From NCBI GenBank assembly GCA_900542395.1, contig UQNM01000029.1, positions 1-30,194 on the forward strand: a stretch of 30,194 nt of DNA. The letters are read 5' to 3'. Positions 17,383-24,176 of this stretch are shown piece after piece; the stretch's first letter is position 1; each line of letters starts with the position of its first letter. A program made the translations under genes and the position numbers. The notes under the pieces were generated by a model, which saw only the letters and a program-made list of their open reading frames with translations, made no database searches and was not told where the DNA came from. This stretch comes from an uncultured Eubacteriales bacterium. GTDB taxonomy: Bacteria > Bacillota > Clostridia > Christensenellales > Aristaeellaceae.

Positions 17383-18126
17383 ATGCACCGATTTTTTGCG
17401 GATGAACGCGGTATCGTTCAAGATGCCGCCTATCTGAACGCGGAGGACGCAGGGCACGCGCTGCGCGTGCTGCGGCTGGAAAGCGGCGACGAGGTGGAGC
17501 TGGTCTGCGCCCCGGCGCGCTATCGGGCGAAAATCGACTCGACGGAGGGCGGCGAGGTTCGCCTGCGCGTGACCGAAAAGCTGCGCGACACCGAGGCGCG
17601 GACGCGCGTGACGCTCTATCAGGGGCTGCCCAAGGCGGACAAGATGGAGCTGATCGTGCAGAAGAGCACCGAGCTGGGCGCGGCGGCCATCGCGCCGGTT
17701 GCGATGATTCGCAGCGTGGTCAGGCTCGAAGGCAAGGACGCGGTGAAGAAGACCGAGCGATGGCAGAAGATCGCCCGCGAGGCGGTGAAGCAGTGCGCCC
17801 GCGTGAGCGCGCCGGAGGTCAGGCTGCCGCGAAAGCTCAGCGCGATGCGTGAGGAATTAAACGCGCTCGACGTGCTGATCGTCCCGTGGGAGGACGCGCG
17901 GGACGGAAGCGTTGCCGACTGCCTTGCGCCGTTTGCGCAAAAGGAAGATGTCAGCGTCGGGATTCTCATCGGCCCGGAGGGCGGCATTGCGCCGGAAGAG
18001 ACCGAATGGCTGACCCGCGAGGCAAACGCGAAGCTGGTCACGCTCGGGCCGCGTATTCTGCGCACGGAGACGGCGGCCATCGCCAGCCAGACCATCGTGA
18101 TGGCGCTGCGCGGAGAGATGGAATAA
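17383..18126 (+). CDS. rsmE: 16S rRNA (uracil1498-N3)-methyltransferase RsmE
   Basis: 247 residues. An N-terminal PUA-like domain (MHRFFADE, HALRVLRLESGDEVELV) is followed by a SPOUT methyltransferase with LPKADKMELIVQKSTELGA, REAVKQCARVSAPEV, IGPEGGIAPEE (GPEGG at 197-201) and LGPRILRTETAA, the knot-forming SAM site. It methylates U1498 of 16S rRNA. The ATG has a GAGGG site. Spacing to prmA is 22 bases and to mtaB 12 bases, so this is one transcript. Confidence 0.96.
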   Translation: MHRFFADERGIVQDAAYLNAEDAGHALRVLRLESGDEVELVCAPARYRAKIDSTEGGEVRLRVTEKLRDTEARTRVTLYQGLPKADKMELIVQKSTELGAAAIAPVAMIRSVVRLEGKDAVKKTERWQKIAREAVKQCARVSAPEVRLPRKLSAMREELNALDVLIVPWEDARDGSVADCLAPFAQKEDVSVGILIGPEGGIAPEETEWLTREANAKLVTLGPRILRTETAAIASQTIVMALRGEME

Positions 18127-18138
18127 GGAGCTGGGATA

Positions 18139-19800
18139 TTGACTGAACAGAAAACAGTCGCCTTTCACACCCTCGGGTGCAAGGTGAACCAATATGATAC
18201 GCAGGCCATGCGCGAGCGGTTTGAACAGGCGGGCTATCGCACGGCCGAGTTTGACGGGCAGGCGGATATTTATGTCGTCAACACCTGCACCGTGACCGGC
18301 ACGGGCGACAAGAAGAGCATGCAGATCATCCGCCGGTGCCATCGGCAAAACCCGCAGGCGCAGATCGTCGTTACCGGCTGTCTGGCGCAGCGCGCGGCGG
18401 ACGAGCTGACCCTGCCGGGGGTGCGGCTTGTGCTGGGCACGCAGCGGCGCGGCGAGGTCGTCGAGCTGCTGGAGCAGGCCATGAAGCAGGATTGCGCGCT
18501 GGTGGCGGTTGAAACGCTGCGCAAAGCGCCGTTTGAGCACTTGACGGTGCACGCGCACGAGGGGCACACCCGCGCGACGATGAAGATTCAGGAGGGCTGC
18601 GACCGCTGGTGCACGTATTGCATCATTCCGTCGGTGCGCGGGCCGATCCGCTCCCGCCCGGTGGATGAAATTGCGGCGGAGGCGCGGAGTCTCGCGGAGG
18701 CGGGCTTCCGGGAGGTCGTGCTGACGGGCATCCACCTGACCAGCTACGGCCGCGACGCAAAGGACGGCACGACGCTGCTCGATGCGATTCGCGCGGCGCA
18801 CGACGTGCCGGGAATCGCGCGGGTGCGGCTGGGCTCGCTGGAGCCGGTCGTCGTCACGCCGGATTTCGTCGAGGGGATCAAGGGCATGCCGAAGGTCTGC
18901 CATCAGTTCCACCTCGCGCTGCAAAGCGGCAGCGACACGGTGCTCGCGCGCATGCATCGGCGCTACACCAGCGGCGAGTTTTTGAACGCTTGCGCCATGC
19001 TGCGCGAAGCGTTTGAGGATTGCGCGCTGACCACCGACGTGATGACCGGCTTCCCCGGCGAAACGGAGGCGGAATTCGCGCAGACGAAGGATACCTGCAC
19101 GCGCGCGGGGTTCGCGCGGATGCACGTCTTCCCGTATTCCGAGCGCGAGGGCACGAAGGCCGCGCTCATGCCGGACAGCGTGCCGCGGCACATCCGCGAG
19201 GAACGCGCCCGCGAGCTGATTGCGCTGGGGCGCGAGCTGGAAAAGAAGGCGCTGGAAGCGAGAATCGGCAGGGAAGAAGATGTGCTCGTCGAGGAGATTG
19301 ACGGGCAGGGCAACGGCGCGGGCTATACCGGCGGGTATATGCGTGTATGCGTCAGGGGCGGAAAGCCCGGAGAAATCGCGCGGGTCAGAATCACGGGCAC
19401 GGACGGCGAGGAACTGACGGGTGAAATCATCGAAAACGAAAAAGGAGAGATCCACATGAGCGATTGTCTTTTCTGCAAAATTGCCGCGGGCGAAATCCCG
19501 AGCACGAAGGTCTATGAGGATGAAACGACGCTGGCTTTCCGCGACATCGCGCCGCAGGCGCCGGTGCACGTGCTGGTGATCCCCAAGAAACACGTCAGCG
19601 GCTGGTACGACGCGCAGGGCGAAAGCGACGAGACGCTGGCGCACCTGATGCGCGTGGCGGCACAGGTCGCCAAGAGCGAGGGCATTGTGGAAAGCGGCTT
19701 CCGCGTGGTCTCCAACTGCGGCGACGACGCTCAGCAGACCGTGAAGCATCTGCATCTGCATGTGCTCGGCGGCAAAAAGATGGACGGCCGGATGGCCTGA
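18139..19800 (+). CDS. mtaB: MtaB tRNA methylthiotransferase fused in frame to a HinT (HIT) domain
   Basis: 553 residues, about 110 more than normal MtaB. Residues 1-439 are a complete MtaB: three N-terminal cluster cysteines (TLGCKVN, VNTCTVT, VTGCLAQ), radical-SAM CDRWCTYC with Cys154, 158 and 161, and a TRAM-like domain near 375-430. MtaB converts t6A37 to ms2t6A37. Residues 440-553 are a complete HinT protein with the HLHLH triad at 537-541. There is no stop between them: the last MtaB codons read GAA AAC GAA AAA GGA GAG. The AAA at 19441-19443 is one base from TAA, so stop loss is a simple explanation. The ribosome site AAAGGAG and ATG of hinT are kept inside the frame. Start is TTG after AAGGAG (18125-18130). 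Confidence 0.9.
   Translation: MTEQKTVAFHTLGCKVNQYDTQAMRERFEQAGYRTAEFDGQADIYVVNTCTVTGTGDKKSMQIIRRCHRQNPQAQIVVTGCLAQRAADELTLPGVRLVLGTQRRGEVVELLEQAMKQDCALVAVETLRKAPFEHLTVHAHEGHTRATMKIQEGCDRWCTYCIIPSVRGPIRSRPVDEIAAEARSLAEAGFREVVLTGIHLTSYGRDAKDGTTLLDAIRAAHDVPGIARVRLGSLEPVVVTPDFVEGIKGMPKVCHQFHLALQSGSDTVLARMHRRYTSGEFLNACAMLREAFEDCALTTDVMTGFPGETEAEFAQTKDTCTRAGFARMHVFPYSEREGTKAALMPDSVPRHIREERARELIALGRELEKKALEARIGREEDVLVEEIDGQGNGAGYTGGYMRVCVRGGKPGEIARVRITGTDGEELTGEIIENEKGEIHMSDCLFCKIAAGEIPSTKVYEDETTLAFRDIAPQAPVHVLVIPKKHVSGWYDAQGESDETLAHLMRVAAQVAKSEGIVESGFRVVSNCGDDAQQTVKHLHLHVLGGKKMDGRMA
19456..19800 (+). CDS. hinT: HinT purine nucleoside phosphoramidase module, possible internal start
   Basis: The ATG at 19456 would give a free 114-residue HIT protein: SDCLFCKIAAGEIPSTKVYE at the N-terminus, APVHVLVIPKKH, and VKHLHLHVLGGKKM with His98, His100 and His102 of the triad. 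HinT hydrolyses AMP-lysine-type phosphoramidates. AAAGGAG at 19441-19447 lies eight bases upstream, an ideal site, so independent initiation is likely even though this region is also the 3' end of the mtaB frame. In other Firmicutes hinT is commonly a separate gene after mtaB. A TGA ends both products. Confidence 0.8.
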   Translation: MSDCLFCKIAAGEIPSTKVYEDETTLAFRDIAPQAPVHVLVIPKKHVSGWYDAQGESDETLAHLMRVAAQVAKSEGIVESGFRVVSNCGDDAQQTVKHLHLHVLGGKKMDGRMA

Positions 19801-19849
19801 TGCGCAAACAACCGCGCAAACAAATTTTTGCCGAAAAACAAAAATACGG

Positions 19850-19878
19850 TTGACGAAATGAAATTGTTGCGCTATAAT
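19850..19878 (+). promoter_or_regulatory. Sigma-A promoter of rpsU
   Basis: TTGACG (19850-19855) and a consensus TATAAT (19873-19878) are spaced by 17 bp. The start point would be near 19885, giving an untranslated leader of about 70 bases before rpsU. Confidence 0.88.
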
Positions 19879-19892
19879 TAGCTGTACGGTAC

Positions 19893-19939
19893 TCCATTGA
19901 CGGCTGATTTGACGCAATGGATCGTCGAATGTTGAGCCG
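19893..19939 (+). other. Structured rpsU leader, candidate pseudoknot
   Basis: TCCATTG (19893-19899) pairs with CAATGGA (19915-19921). CGGCT in the loop (19901-19905) can pair with AGCCG (19935-19939) just before the ribosome site at 19941-19948, an H-type pseudoknot geometry. A control role is inferred only. Confidence 0.45.
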
Positions 19940-19955
19940 AGGGGAGGGATACTAG

Positions 19956-20129
19956 ATGTCTGAGATCCGTGTTCGTGAGAATGAATCCCTGGAAAGTGCT
20001 CTGAGGAGATTCAAGAGGCAGTGCGCGCGTTCTGGCGTTATTGCTGAGGTCCGTAAGAGAGAGCATTACGAGAAGCCCAGCGTGAAGCGCAAGAAGAAGG
20101 CCGAGGCGGCCCGCAAGCGCAAGTACTGA
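19956..20129 (+). CDS. rpsU: 30S ribosomal protein S21
   Basis: 57 residues. The sequence begins MSEIRVRENESLESALRRFK, continues RQCARSGVIAEVRKREHYEK and ends with the lysine/arginine-rich tail of bacterial S21. S21 binds the 30S platform near the anti-Shine-Dalgarno region of 16S rRNA and helps initiation. The ATG has GGGGAGGG at 19941-19948. It has its own strong promoter and a terminator directly after the stop, so it is a single-gene unit, although read-through from mtaB-hinT is possible. Confidence 0.97.
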   Translation: MSEIRVRENESLESALRRFKRQCARSGVIAEVRKREHYEKPSVKRKKKAEAARKRKY

Positions 20130-20140
20130 TTCACAAAATC

Positions 20141-20170
20141 GCCCTATCGACTGCCGATAGGGCTTTTTTC
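20141..20170 (+). terminator. Intrinsic terminator of rpsU
   Basis: GCCCTATCG (20141-20149) and CGATAGGGC (20155-20163) form a perfect 9-bp stem with a 5-nt loop followed by six Ts. Confidence 0.95.
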
Positions 20171-20409
20171 TATGCTTTCTTCCGTCACGCGATGCGTGAC
20201 GGGGCTGCTAAGCTAACAACACCGATATTTCAAGAGTAAAACTACGTATTTGTGCCCGAAGGTTTCCAAAGGGCGATGCGCCAAACGGGCGCCGTAAACG
20301 TTCGGAAAGCCCTTTGGTGGGGCGATGGGGCAAAGCCCCATATCCTAAAATGCGTAGATATTTGTTCCTAAAATGTTCGGTTTAAGCTTGACAGTCCCCC
20401 TTTCCGTAA
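20171..20409. repeat. Palindrome-rich intergenic region between rpsU and the TRM11-like gene
   Basis: No gene is visible. It holds CCGTCACGC-GAT-GCGTGACGG (20182-20202, perfect), CCAAAGGGC (20266-20274) facing GCCCTTTGG (20309-20317), CCGAA (20256-20260) facing TTCGG (20301-20305), ATGGGGC-AAA-GCCCCAT (20325-20341), and an outer pair CTACGTATTT (20242-20251) / AAATGCGTAG (20348-20357) with one G-U. Together 20242-20357 could fold as one nested element, such as a small non-autonomous repeat or a structured RNA. Confidence 0.6.
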
Positions 20410-20481
20410 ATGAAGAAAAAGGTTTATCAGGCCGATAAAAAACGGCGAAATGAGAACAAGGCGACTGAAGGAGAAAAAACG

Positions 20482-21483
20482 ATGACCTACGCATTTTTGC
20501 TCTATCCGCATGCCAATGTACGCTATCGCCAGTCGCTTTTGCAGCTGGCTGTGCAGGAACTGGCCATGACGCTGACCGCGCTGGGGCGCGAGGCCGAGGT
20601 CACGCCCAAGGAAATGGGCGGCGCGACGTTTTTGACGTTCGAGGCGGCGAAGCTCACCGAACGCGACATGCGCATGCTCAGCCAGTTGGCCAGCGTCTAC
20701 ATGCTCTTTAGCATGGAGGACGGCAGGCTGACCCCGATTGCGCGCACCCATCCCAACTACGTCGGGGAGGATCTGCCCGCGCTGCTCAAATACAAGGGCA
20801 AGACGAACGAGATGTTTACCGATACGATGCTGACGATGGCGCTGGCGGCGAGCGCGTTCATGCCCGTGCACGACAGCCAGCTTGTCGTCTGCGACCCGAT
20901 GGCCGGACGCGGAACGACGCTGATGCTGGCGCTTCGGCGCGGCTATCACGGCGTGGGGCTTGAAATCGGCAAGGCGGACGTGAAGGAAGCGGCCGATTAC
21001 ATGACGCGCTACCTCGAATTCCACCGCATCAAATACAAGCGGACGGACAGCGCGCTCACCGTGCGCGGGCAGGTGGGCGGCCGGGAAAACAAATTCGTGT
21101 TTTCCGATTCGGCGGAGCATTTTAAGGCAGGCGACACGCGGACGCTGCGCCTGATCTGCGGCGACACGCGCGAGGCGGCGGCGCTGCTCAAGCCGAACAG
21201 CGTTCATCTGATGGTAACGGACGCGCCCTACGGCGTGCAGAAGGGCACGGCGGGCAGGCAGGATTCCATCGGCGGCACGATTGCGGCGGCGCTACCGGGG
21301 TGGCACAGCGTGCTCAAGCCCGGCGGCGTGCTGGCCATCAGCTTCAACACGCATGTCACCAAGCGCGACGCACTGATCCGGCTCATGGAAAAGGCCGGGT
21401 TCGAGGCGGTGCAGACGGCAAACCTGGAGCATTGGGTTGAGCAGGCGATCAGCCGCGACGTGATTCTGGCGAGAAAACCTTAA
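20482..21483 (+). CDS. TRM11-family SAM-dependent methyltransferase
   Basis: 333 residues. A ~110-residue N-terminal region (TYAFLLYPHANVRYRQSLLQ) precedes a Rossmann methyltransferase. Motif I is DPMAGRGTTLMLALRRGYHG from residue 138, and the catalytic motif IV is DAPYG at 247-251. The [DN]PPY-like motif with this order of motifs matches the TRM11/TrmG10 group that methylates exocyclic amines, usually guanosine N2 in tRNA; a DNA or rRNA target cannot be excluded. No THUMP domain is obvious. Start at 20482 is chosen for AAGGAG eight bases upstream, although the frame is open from 20410. The gene follows a palindrome-rich spacer and precedes rho. Confidence 0.82.
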   Translation: MTYAFLLYPHANVRYRQSLLQLAVQELAMTLTALGREAEVTPKEMGGATFLTFEAAKLTERDMRMLSQLASVYMLFSMEDGRLTPIARTHPNYVGEDLPALLKYKGKTNEMFTDTMLTMALAASAFMPVHDSQLVVCDPMAGRGTTLMLALRRGYHGVGLEIGKADVKEAADYMTRYLEFHRIKYKRTDSALTVRGQVGGRENKFVFSDSAEHFKAGDTRTLRLICGDTREAAALLKPNSVHLMVTDAPYGVQKGTAGRQDSIGGTIAAALPGWHSVLKPGGVLAISFNTHVTKRDALIRLMEKAGFEAVQTANLEHWVEQAISRDVILARKP

Positions 21484-21590
21484 ATAACGTATATCTTTAT
21501 GGATTTCGGCATATCCTTCACCATGAAAGCACATCCGCGGGAAACGCCGCGGCAAAGCATGTTGGCCCATTGGGAGGAGCTGAAATCAAA

Positions 21591-23018
21591 TTGGAATCCG
21601 CAAGAGTGTATCAAAACATGACGGTGGTGCAGCTGCGCGAGCTGGCGCGCGTCAACAAGGTGCGCCTGCCCTACGGGGTGAACAAGGCGCAGATGGTCGA
21701 GACGCTGTTTCGCCAGCTCGGAAGCGGGATGAAGCCGGCGCAGGCGCCCGCCGAACAGCCGGACATCGGGCTGTACAAGCCCAAGCCGCTCGGGTTTTAC
21801 GACGAGGAATACGGCACGAGCAACCCGGTCGTGCCGCAGATGCTCAAGGCGGGGCTGCTGGGCAGCGGTCACGGCCTGCTGGAAGTGCAGCCCGGCGGCT
21901 ACGGCTTTCTGCGCGCGCAGAACGGAACGCCCGGCGCGGACGACATCTATGTTTCCATCGCGCAGATTCGCCGGTTCAACCTGCACAGCGGCGATGAAAT
22001 CGTCGGCAAGACGAGGCCGAAGCGGATGGGCGACCGATACAACGCGCTGATGTACATTGAATCCGTCAACGGGGAAAACCCCGAAATTGCGCGCGTGCGC
22101 AGGCCGTTTGATTCGCTGACGCCGATTCACCCCAACCGGCGGCTGACGCTGGAGGGGGAAGGCGAGCCGGGAGACCCTTCCATGCGGCTGATGGATTTTA
22201 TCGCGCCCATCGGCCTCGGTCAGCGCGCGCTGATCGTCGCGCCGCCGAAGGCGGGCAAGACGATCCTCCTGCAAAAAATCGCCCGCGCCATCGAGAAAAA
22301 TCATCCGGATATCGAGCTGATGATTCTGCTGATTGACGAGCGGCCGGAGGAGGTCACGGATATCCGTCGCTCCGTCCGCGCGAACGTGTTTTACTCCACG
22401 TTCGATTCGCCGCAGGAAAACCACGTCCGCGTGGCGGATATGGTCTACGAGCGGGCGCAGCGGCTGGTGGAGCAGGGGAAGAACGTCGTCGTGCTGATGG
22501 ACAGCCTGACCCGGCTGGCGCGCGCCTGCAACGCGCTCAGCCCCGGCGGGCGCGCGATGAGCGGCGGTCTTGCGCCCGGCGCGCTGGACAGGCCGAAGCG
22601 CTTTTTCGGCGCGGCGCGCAACATCGAGGAGGGCGGCAGCCTGACGATGATCGCGACGGTGCTGGTGGAGACGGGAAGCCGGATGGACGACATCATCTTT
22701 GAGGAATTCAAGGGGACGGGCAACGCGGAAATCAAGCTCGACCGGGCGCTCTCCGAGGCGCGCATCTTTCCGGCCATCGATCTGGCCAAATCCGGCACGC
22801 GGCACGAGGAGCTGCTGCTCTCTCCGGCGGAATGCGAGGGCGTGGCGATGGTGCGGCGGATGCTGGGGCAGGGGCACACCCGCGAGGCGACCGCTCAGCT
22901 GATTTCCATGCTGCTCAAGACCGAAAAAAATGAAGTTTTTTTCAAAAGATTGAAAGAATGGCTTGCAATTTGGGAGAAAGAAGGGTATACTATACGCAGT
23001 CTCCGCTCAGGCGTATGA
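21591..23018 (+). CDS. rho: Transcription termination factor Rho
   Basis: 475 residues. An N-terminal helical domain (TVVQLRELARVNKVRLPYGV), then the cold-shock RNA-binding domain with GLLEVQPGGYGFLR, then the hexameric ATPase: Walker A APPKAGKT at 217-224, LLIDERPEEVTD, VVLMDSLTRLARA and GTGNAEIKLDR. Rho is an RNA helicase that ends transcription of untranslated RNA. Start is taken as TTG 21591, eleven bases after GGGAGGAG; TTG 21570 lies before that site and ATG 21618 lacks one. The last 60 bases carry the promoter for rpmE. Rho-rpmE adjacency is conserved in Firmicutes. Confidence 0.96.
   Translation: MESARVYQNMTVVQLRELARVNKVRLPYGVNKAQMVETLFRQLGSGMKPAQAPAEQPDIGLYKPKPLGFYDEEYGTSNPVVPQMLKAGLLGSGHGLLEVQPGGYGFLRAQNGTPGADDIYVSIAQIRRFNLHSGDEIVGKTRPKRMGDRYNALMYIESVNGENPEIARVRRPFDSLTPIHPNRRLTLEGEGEPGDPSMRLMDFIAPIGLGQRALIVAPPKAGKTILLQKIARAIEKNHPDIELMILLIDERPEEVTDIRRSVRANVFYSTFDSPQENHVRVADMVYERAQRLVEQGKNVVVLMDSLTRLARACNALSPGGRAMSGGLAPGALDRPKRFFGAARNIEEGGSLTMIATVLVETGSRMDDIIFEEFKGTGNAEIKLDRALSEARIFPAIDLAKSGTRHEELLLSPAECEGVAMVRRMLGQGHTREATAQLISMLLKTEKNEVFFKRLKEWLAIWEKEGYTIRSLRSGV
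22963..22991 (+). promoter_or_regulatory. rpmE promoter inside the 3' end of rho
   Basis: TTGCAA (22963-22968) and TATACT (22986-22991) are separated by 17 bp and lie within the last codons of rho. The expected start point near 22998 gives L31 an independent transcript with a leader of about 80 bases. Confidence 0.75.
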
Positions 23019-23048
23019 GAAGGTGCGGTTTGGCGCGCCTTTCATACG
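23012..23048 (+). promoter_or_regulatory. Hairpin in the rpmE leader, candidate L31 autoregulatory element
   Basis: CGTATGA (23012-23018) pairs with TCATACG (23042-23048), and AAGGTGCG (23020-23027) with CGCGCCTT (23034-23041), leaving one bulged G and a 6-nt loop. That is 15 base pairs in the leader of rpmE, using the rho stop codon as part of the stem. Ribosomal-protein leaders for L31 have been described in several phyla; whether this one belongs to a known class cannot be tested here. Confidence 0.6.
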
Positions 23049-23077
23049 ATAGTATCGCGGCGAAAGAGGTGAAAATC

Positions 23078-23275
23078 ATGAAGGAAGGCATCCATCCGAA
23101 GTATCAGAAGGCGACCGTGACCTGCGTTTGCGGCAACACTTTCGTAACGGGTTCCACCAAGCCGGAGCTGCGCGTTGAAATCTGCTCCAAGTGCCACCCG
23201 TTCTTCACCGGCAAGCAGAAGCTCGTTGACGCGGGCGGCCGTGTCGATCGCTTCAAGAAGCGTTACGGCATCTAA
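23078..23275 (+). CDS. rpmE: 50S ribosomal protein L31 (zinc-binding type)
   Basis: 65 residues, beginning MKEGIHPKYQKATVTCVCGN and ending DRFKKRYGI. Cys16, Cys18, Cys36 and Cys39 (CVC and CSKC) mark the zinc-containing form, which also serves as a zinc reserve in some bacteria. A longer open frame from 22958 is only read-through into the rho region. The ATG at 23078 has GAGGTG about eight bases upstream. A GNRA-loop terminator follows the stop. Confidence 0.97.
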   Translation: MKEGIHPKYQKATVTCVCGNTFVTGSTKPELRVEICSKCHPFFTGKQKLVDAGGRVDRFKKRYGI

Positions 23276-23287
23276 TCTTACCCACTC

Positions 23288-23317
23288 GGAGACAGCGAAA
23301 GCTGTCTCCTTTTGTTT
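23288..23317 (+). terminator. Intrinsic terminator of rpmE
   Basis: GGAGACAGC (23288-23296) and GCTGTCTCC (23301-23309) form a perfect 9-bp stem capped by a GAAA tetraloop and followed by TTTTGTTTT. Confidence 0.95.
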
Positions 23318-23370
23318 TACCCGAAAAGAAATTGAGAAGAAAAACATAAACGCCAAAACGACAAATATAA

Positions 23371-23399
23371 TTGACAAAATGACGGATGAGGCGTATAAT
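23371..23399 (+). promoter_or_regulatory. Consensus sigma-A promoter of the XRE/DUF6773 pair
   Basis: TTGACA (23371-23376) and TATAAT (23394-23399), spacing 17 bp: both hexamers are perfect. The start near 23406 lies downstream of an in-frame ATG at 23379, which rules that ATG out as the translation start for this transcript. Confidence 0.93.
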
Positions 23400-23441
23400 G
23401 CAATCATCTGGAATCCTGAGAAGAAGGAGGCGGCGAAACGC

Positions 23442-23648
23442 TTGAAAAACCTTCGGTTGAAGGCGGCGCGGGTTGGCTGCGACCTGTCGCAGGAGGAATT
23501 GGCTGCGAAGGTCGGCGTGACGCGCCAGACCATCGGCATGATCGAGGCCGGGCGGTTTAATCCGTCGCTGGCGCTGTGTGTGGCCATCTGCCGGGCGCTG
23601 GGCAAGACGCTCAACGACCTATTCTGGGATGAGGAGGGCGGCGCATGA
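23442..23648 (+). CDS. XRE-family helix-turn-helix regulator
   Basis: 68 residues from the TTG at 23442: MKNLRLKAARVGCDLSQEEL leads into a helix-turn-helix, AAKVGVTRQTIGMIEAGRFN, and then LALCVAICRALGKTLNDLFW. This is the short Cro/YozG-like form that usually sits beside small membrane proteins. The upstream frame is open to 23175 but crosses rpmE, its terminator and the promoter, so it is not used. AAGGAGG at 23424-23430 lies eleven bases before the TTG. The stop overlaps the next start (ATGA). It probably regulates its own promoter, by analogy. Confidence 0.92.
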   Translation: MKNLRLKAARVGCDLSQEELAAKVGVTRQTIGMIEAGRFNPSLALCVAICRALGKTLNDLFWDEEGGA

Positions 23649-24088
23649 AGCTCTATCTCAAAACAAAAAACGTGCTGGATGAGCGCGAAACGCAGGAGAT
23701 GTACCGCATCGAGCATCGCGGAATGTGGGGCATGTACGCGCTGCTGTGCGCGGCGGTCGTGGTGCAGATGCTCTTCGGCGCGGGCTTTGCGCAGGTCGCG
23801 GGCGAGGCGTTTGTCATCGCCGTGGTCAGCGTCGGCATGATTATCGCGTATGCGCGGCGCGGCATTTGGGATGCGGACGCGCGGCCGAGCACGGGCGGCA
23901 ACGCGGCGTATGCGCTGCTATGCGCGCTGGGCGTGACGGCGGTGACGTTTGGGCTGCACGAAAACGCGGCCAAGGCGCTGCTCTTTGGCGCGGCGGCGTT
24001 TATCCTGTGCTTTGCCCTGCTGTCGCTGCTGATGGCCTACGTCAAGAAGCGCCAAAAGCAGCAGAGCGACGAGCTGGACGACGAATAA
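23645..24088 (+). CDS. DUF6773-like small membrane protein
   Basis: 147 residues with four hydrophobic helices at about 28-47, 53-70, 86-103 and 108-132, and a charged C-terminus (KKRQKQQSDELDDE). The N-terminal DERETQEMYRIEHRGMWG resembles the DUF6773 family as I remember it; this assignment is from memory. Such proteins are typically encoded right after a short XRE regulator, as here, with a 4-base overlap and a GAGGAGGG site. Function unknown; the pair may sense membrane state or a small effector, which is conjecture. Confidence 0.75.
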   Translation: MKLYLKTKNVLDERETQEMYRIEHRGMWGMYALLCAAVVVQMLFGAGFAQVAGEAFVIAVVSVGMIIAYARRGIWDADARPSTGGNAAYALLCALGVTAVTFGLHENAAKALLFGAAAFILCFALLSLLMAYVKKRQKQQSDELDDE

Positions 24089-24117
24089 GCGAAGCGCCGC
24101 ACGAAAATTTGAAAGGC

Positions 24118-24138
24118 GCAGGGAATTCGGTTCCCTGC
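24118..24138 (+). other. Hairpin upstream of the DUF1385 gene
   Basis: GCAGGGAA (24118-24125) and TTCCCTGC (24131-24138) form a perfect 8-bp stem with loop TTCGG. There is no T-run, so it is not a clear terminator. It lies about 38 bases before the next start codon. Confidence 0.5.
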
Positions 24139-24176
24139 CGGGATTGGGGCAAGGCCTCAGGAAAGGAACAGGCACA

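Noticed and set aside
17857..19917. 686-codon minus-strand open frame across rsmE and mtaB-hinT
   Set aside because: A shadow of well-identified + strand genes with no recognisable domain.
20388..20393. TTGACA upstream of the TRM11-like gene as a promoter
   Set aside because: No acceptable -10 hexamer is found at 16-18 bases (TGAAGA at 17), so only half a promoter is visible.
21535..21552. CCGCGG-GAAACG-CCGCGG before rho as a terminator or rho-autoregulatory site
   Set aside because: The stem is only 6 bp with no T-run, and each arm is itself palindromic; the pairing could be chance in GC-rich DNA.
23379..23441. N-terminal extension of the XRE regulator from ATG 23379
   Set aside because: That ATG lies between the -35 and -10 boxes of a perfect promoter and has no ribosome site; family members start at MKNLRLKAAR.
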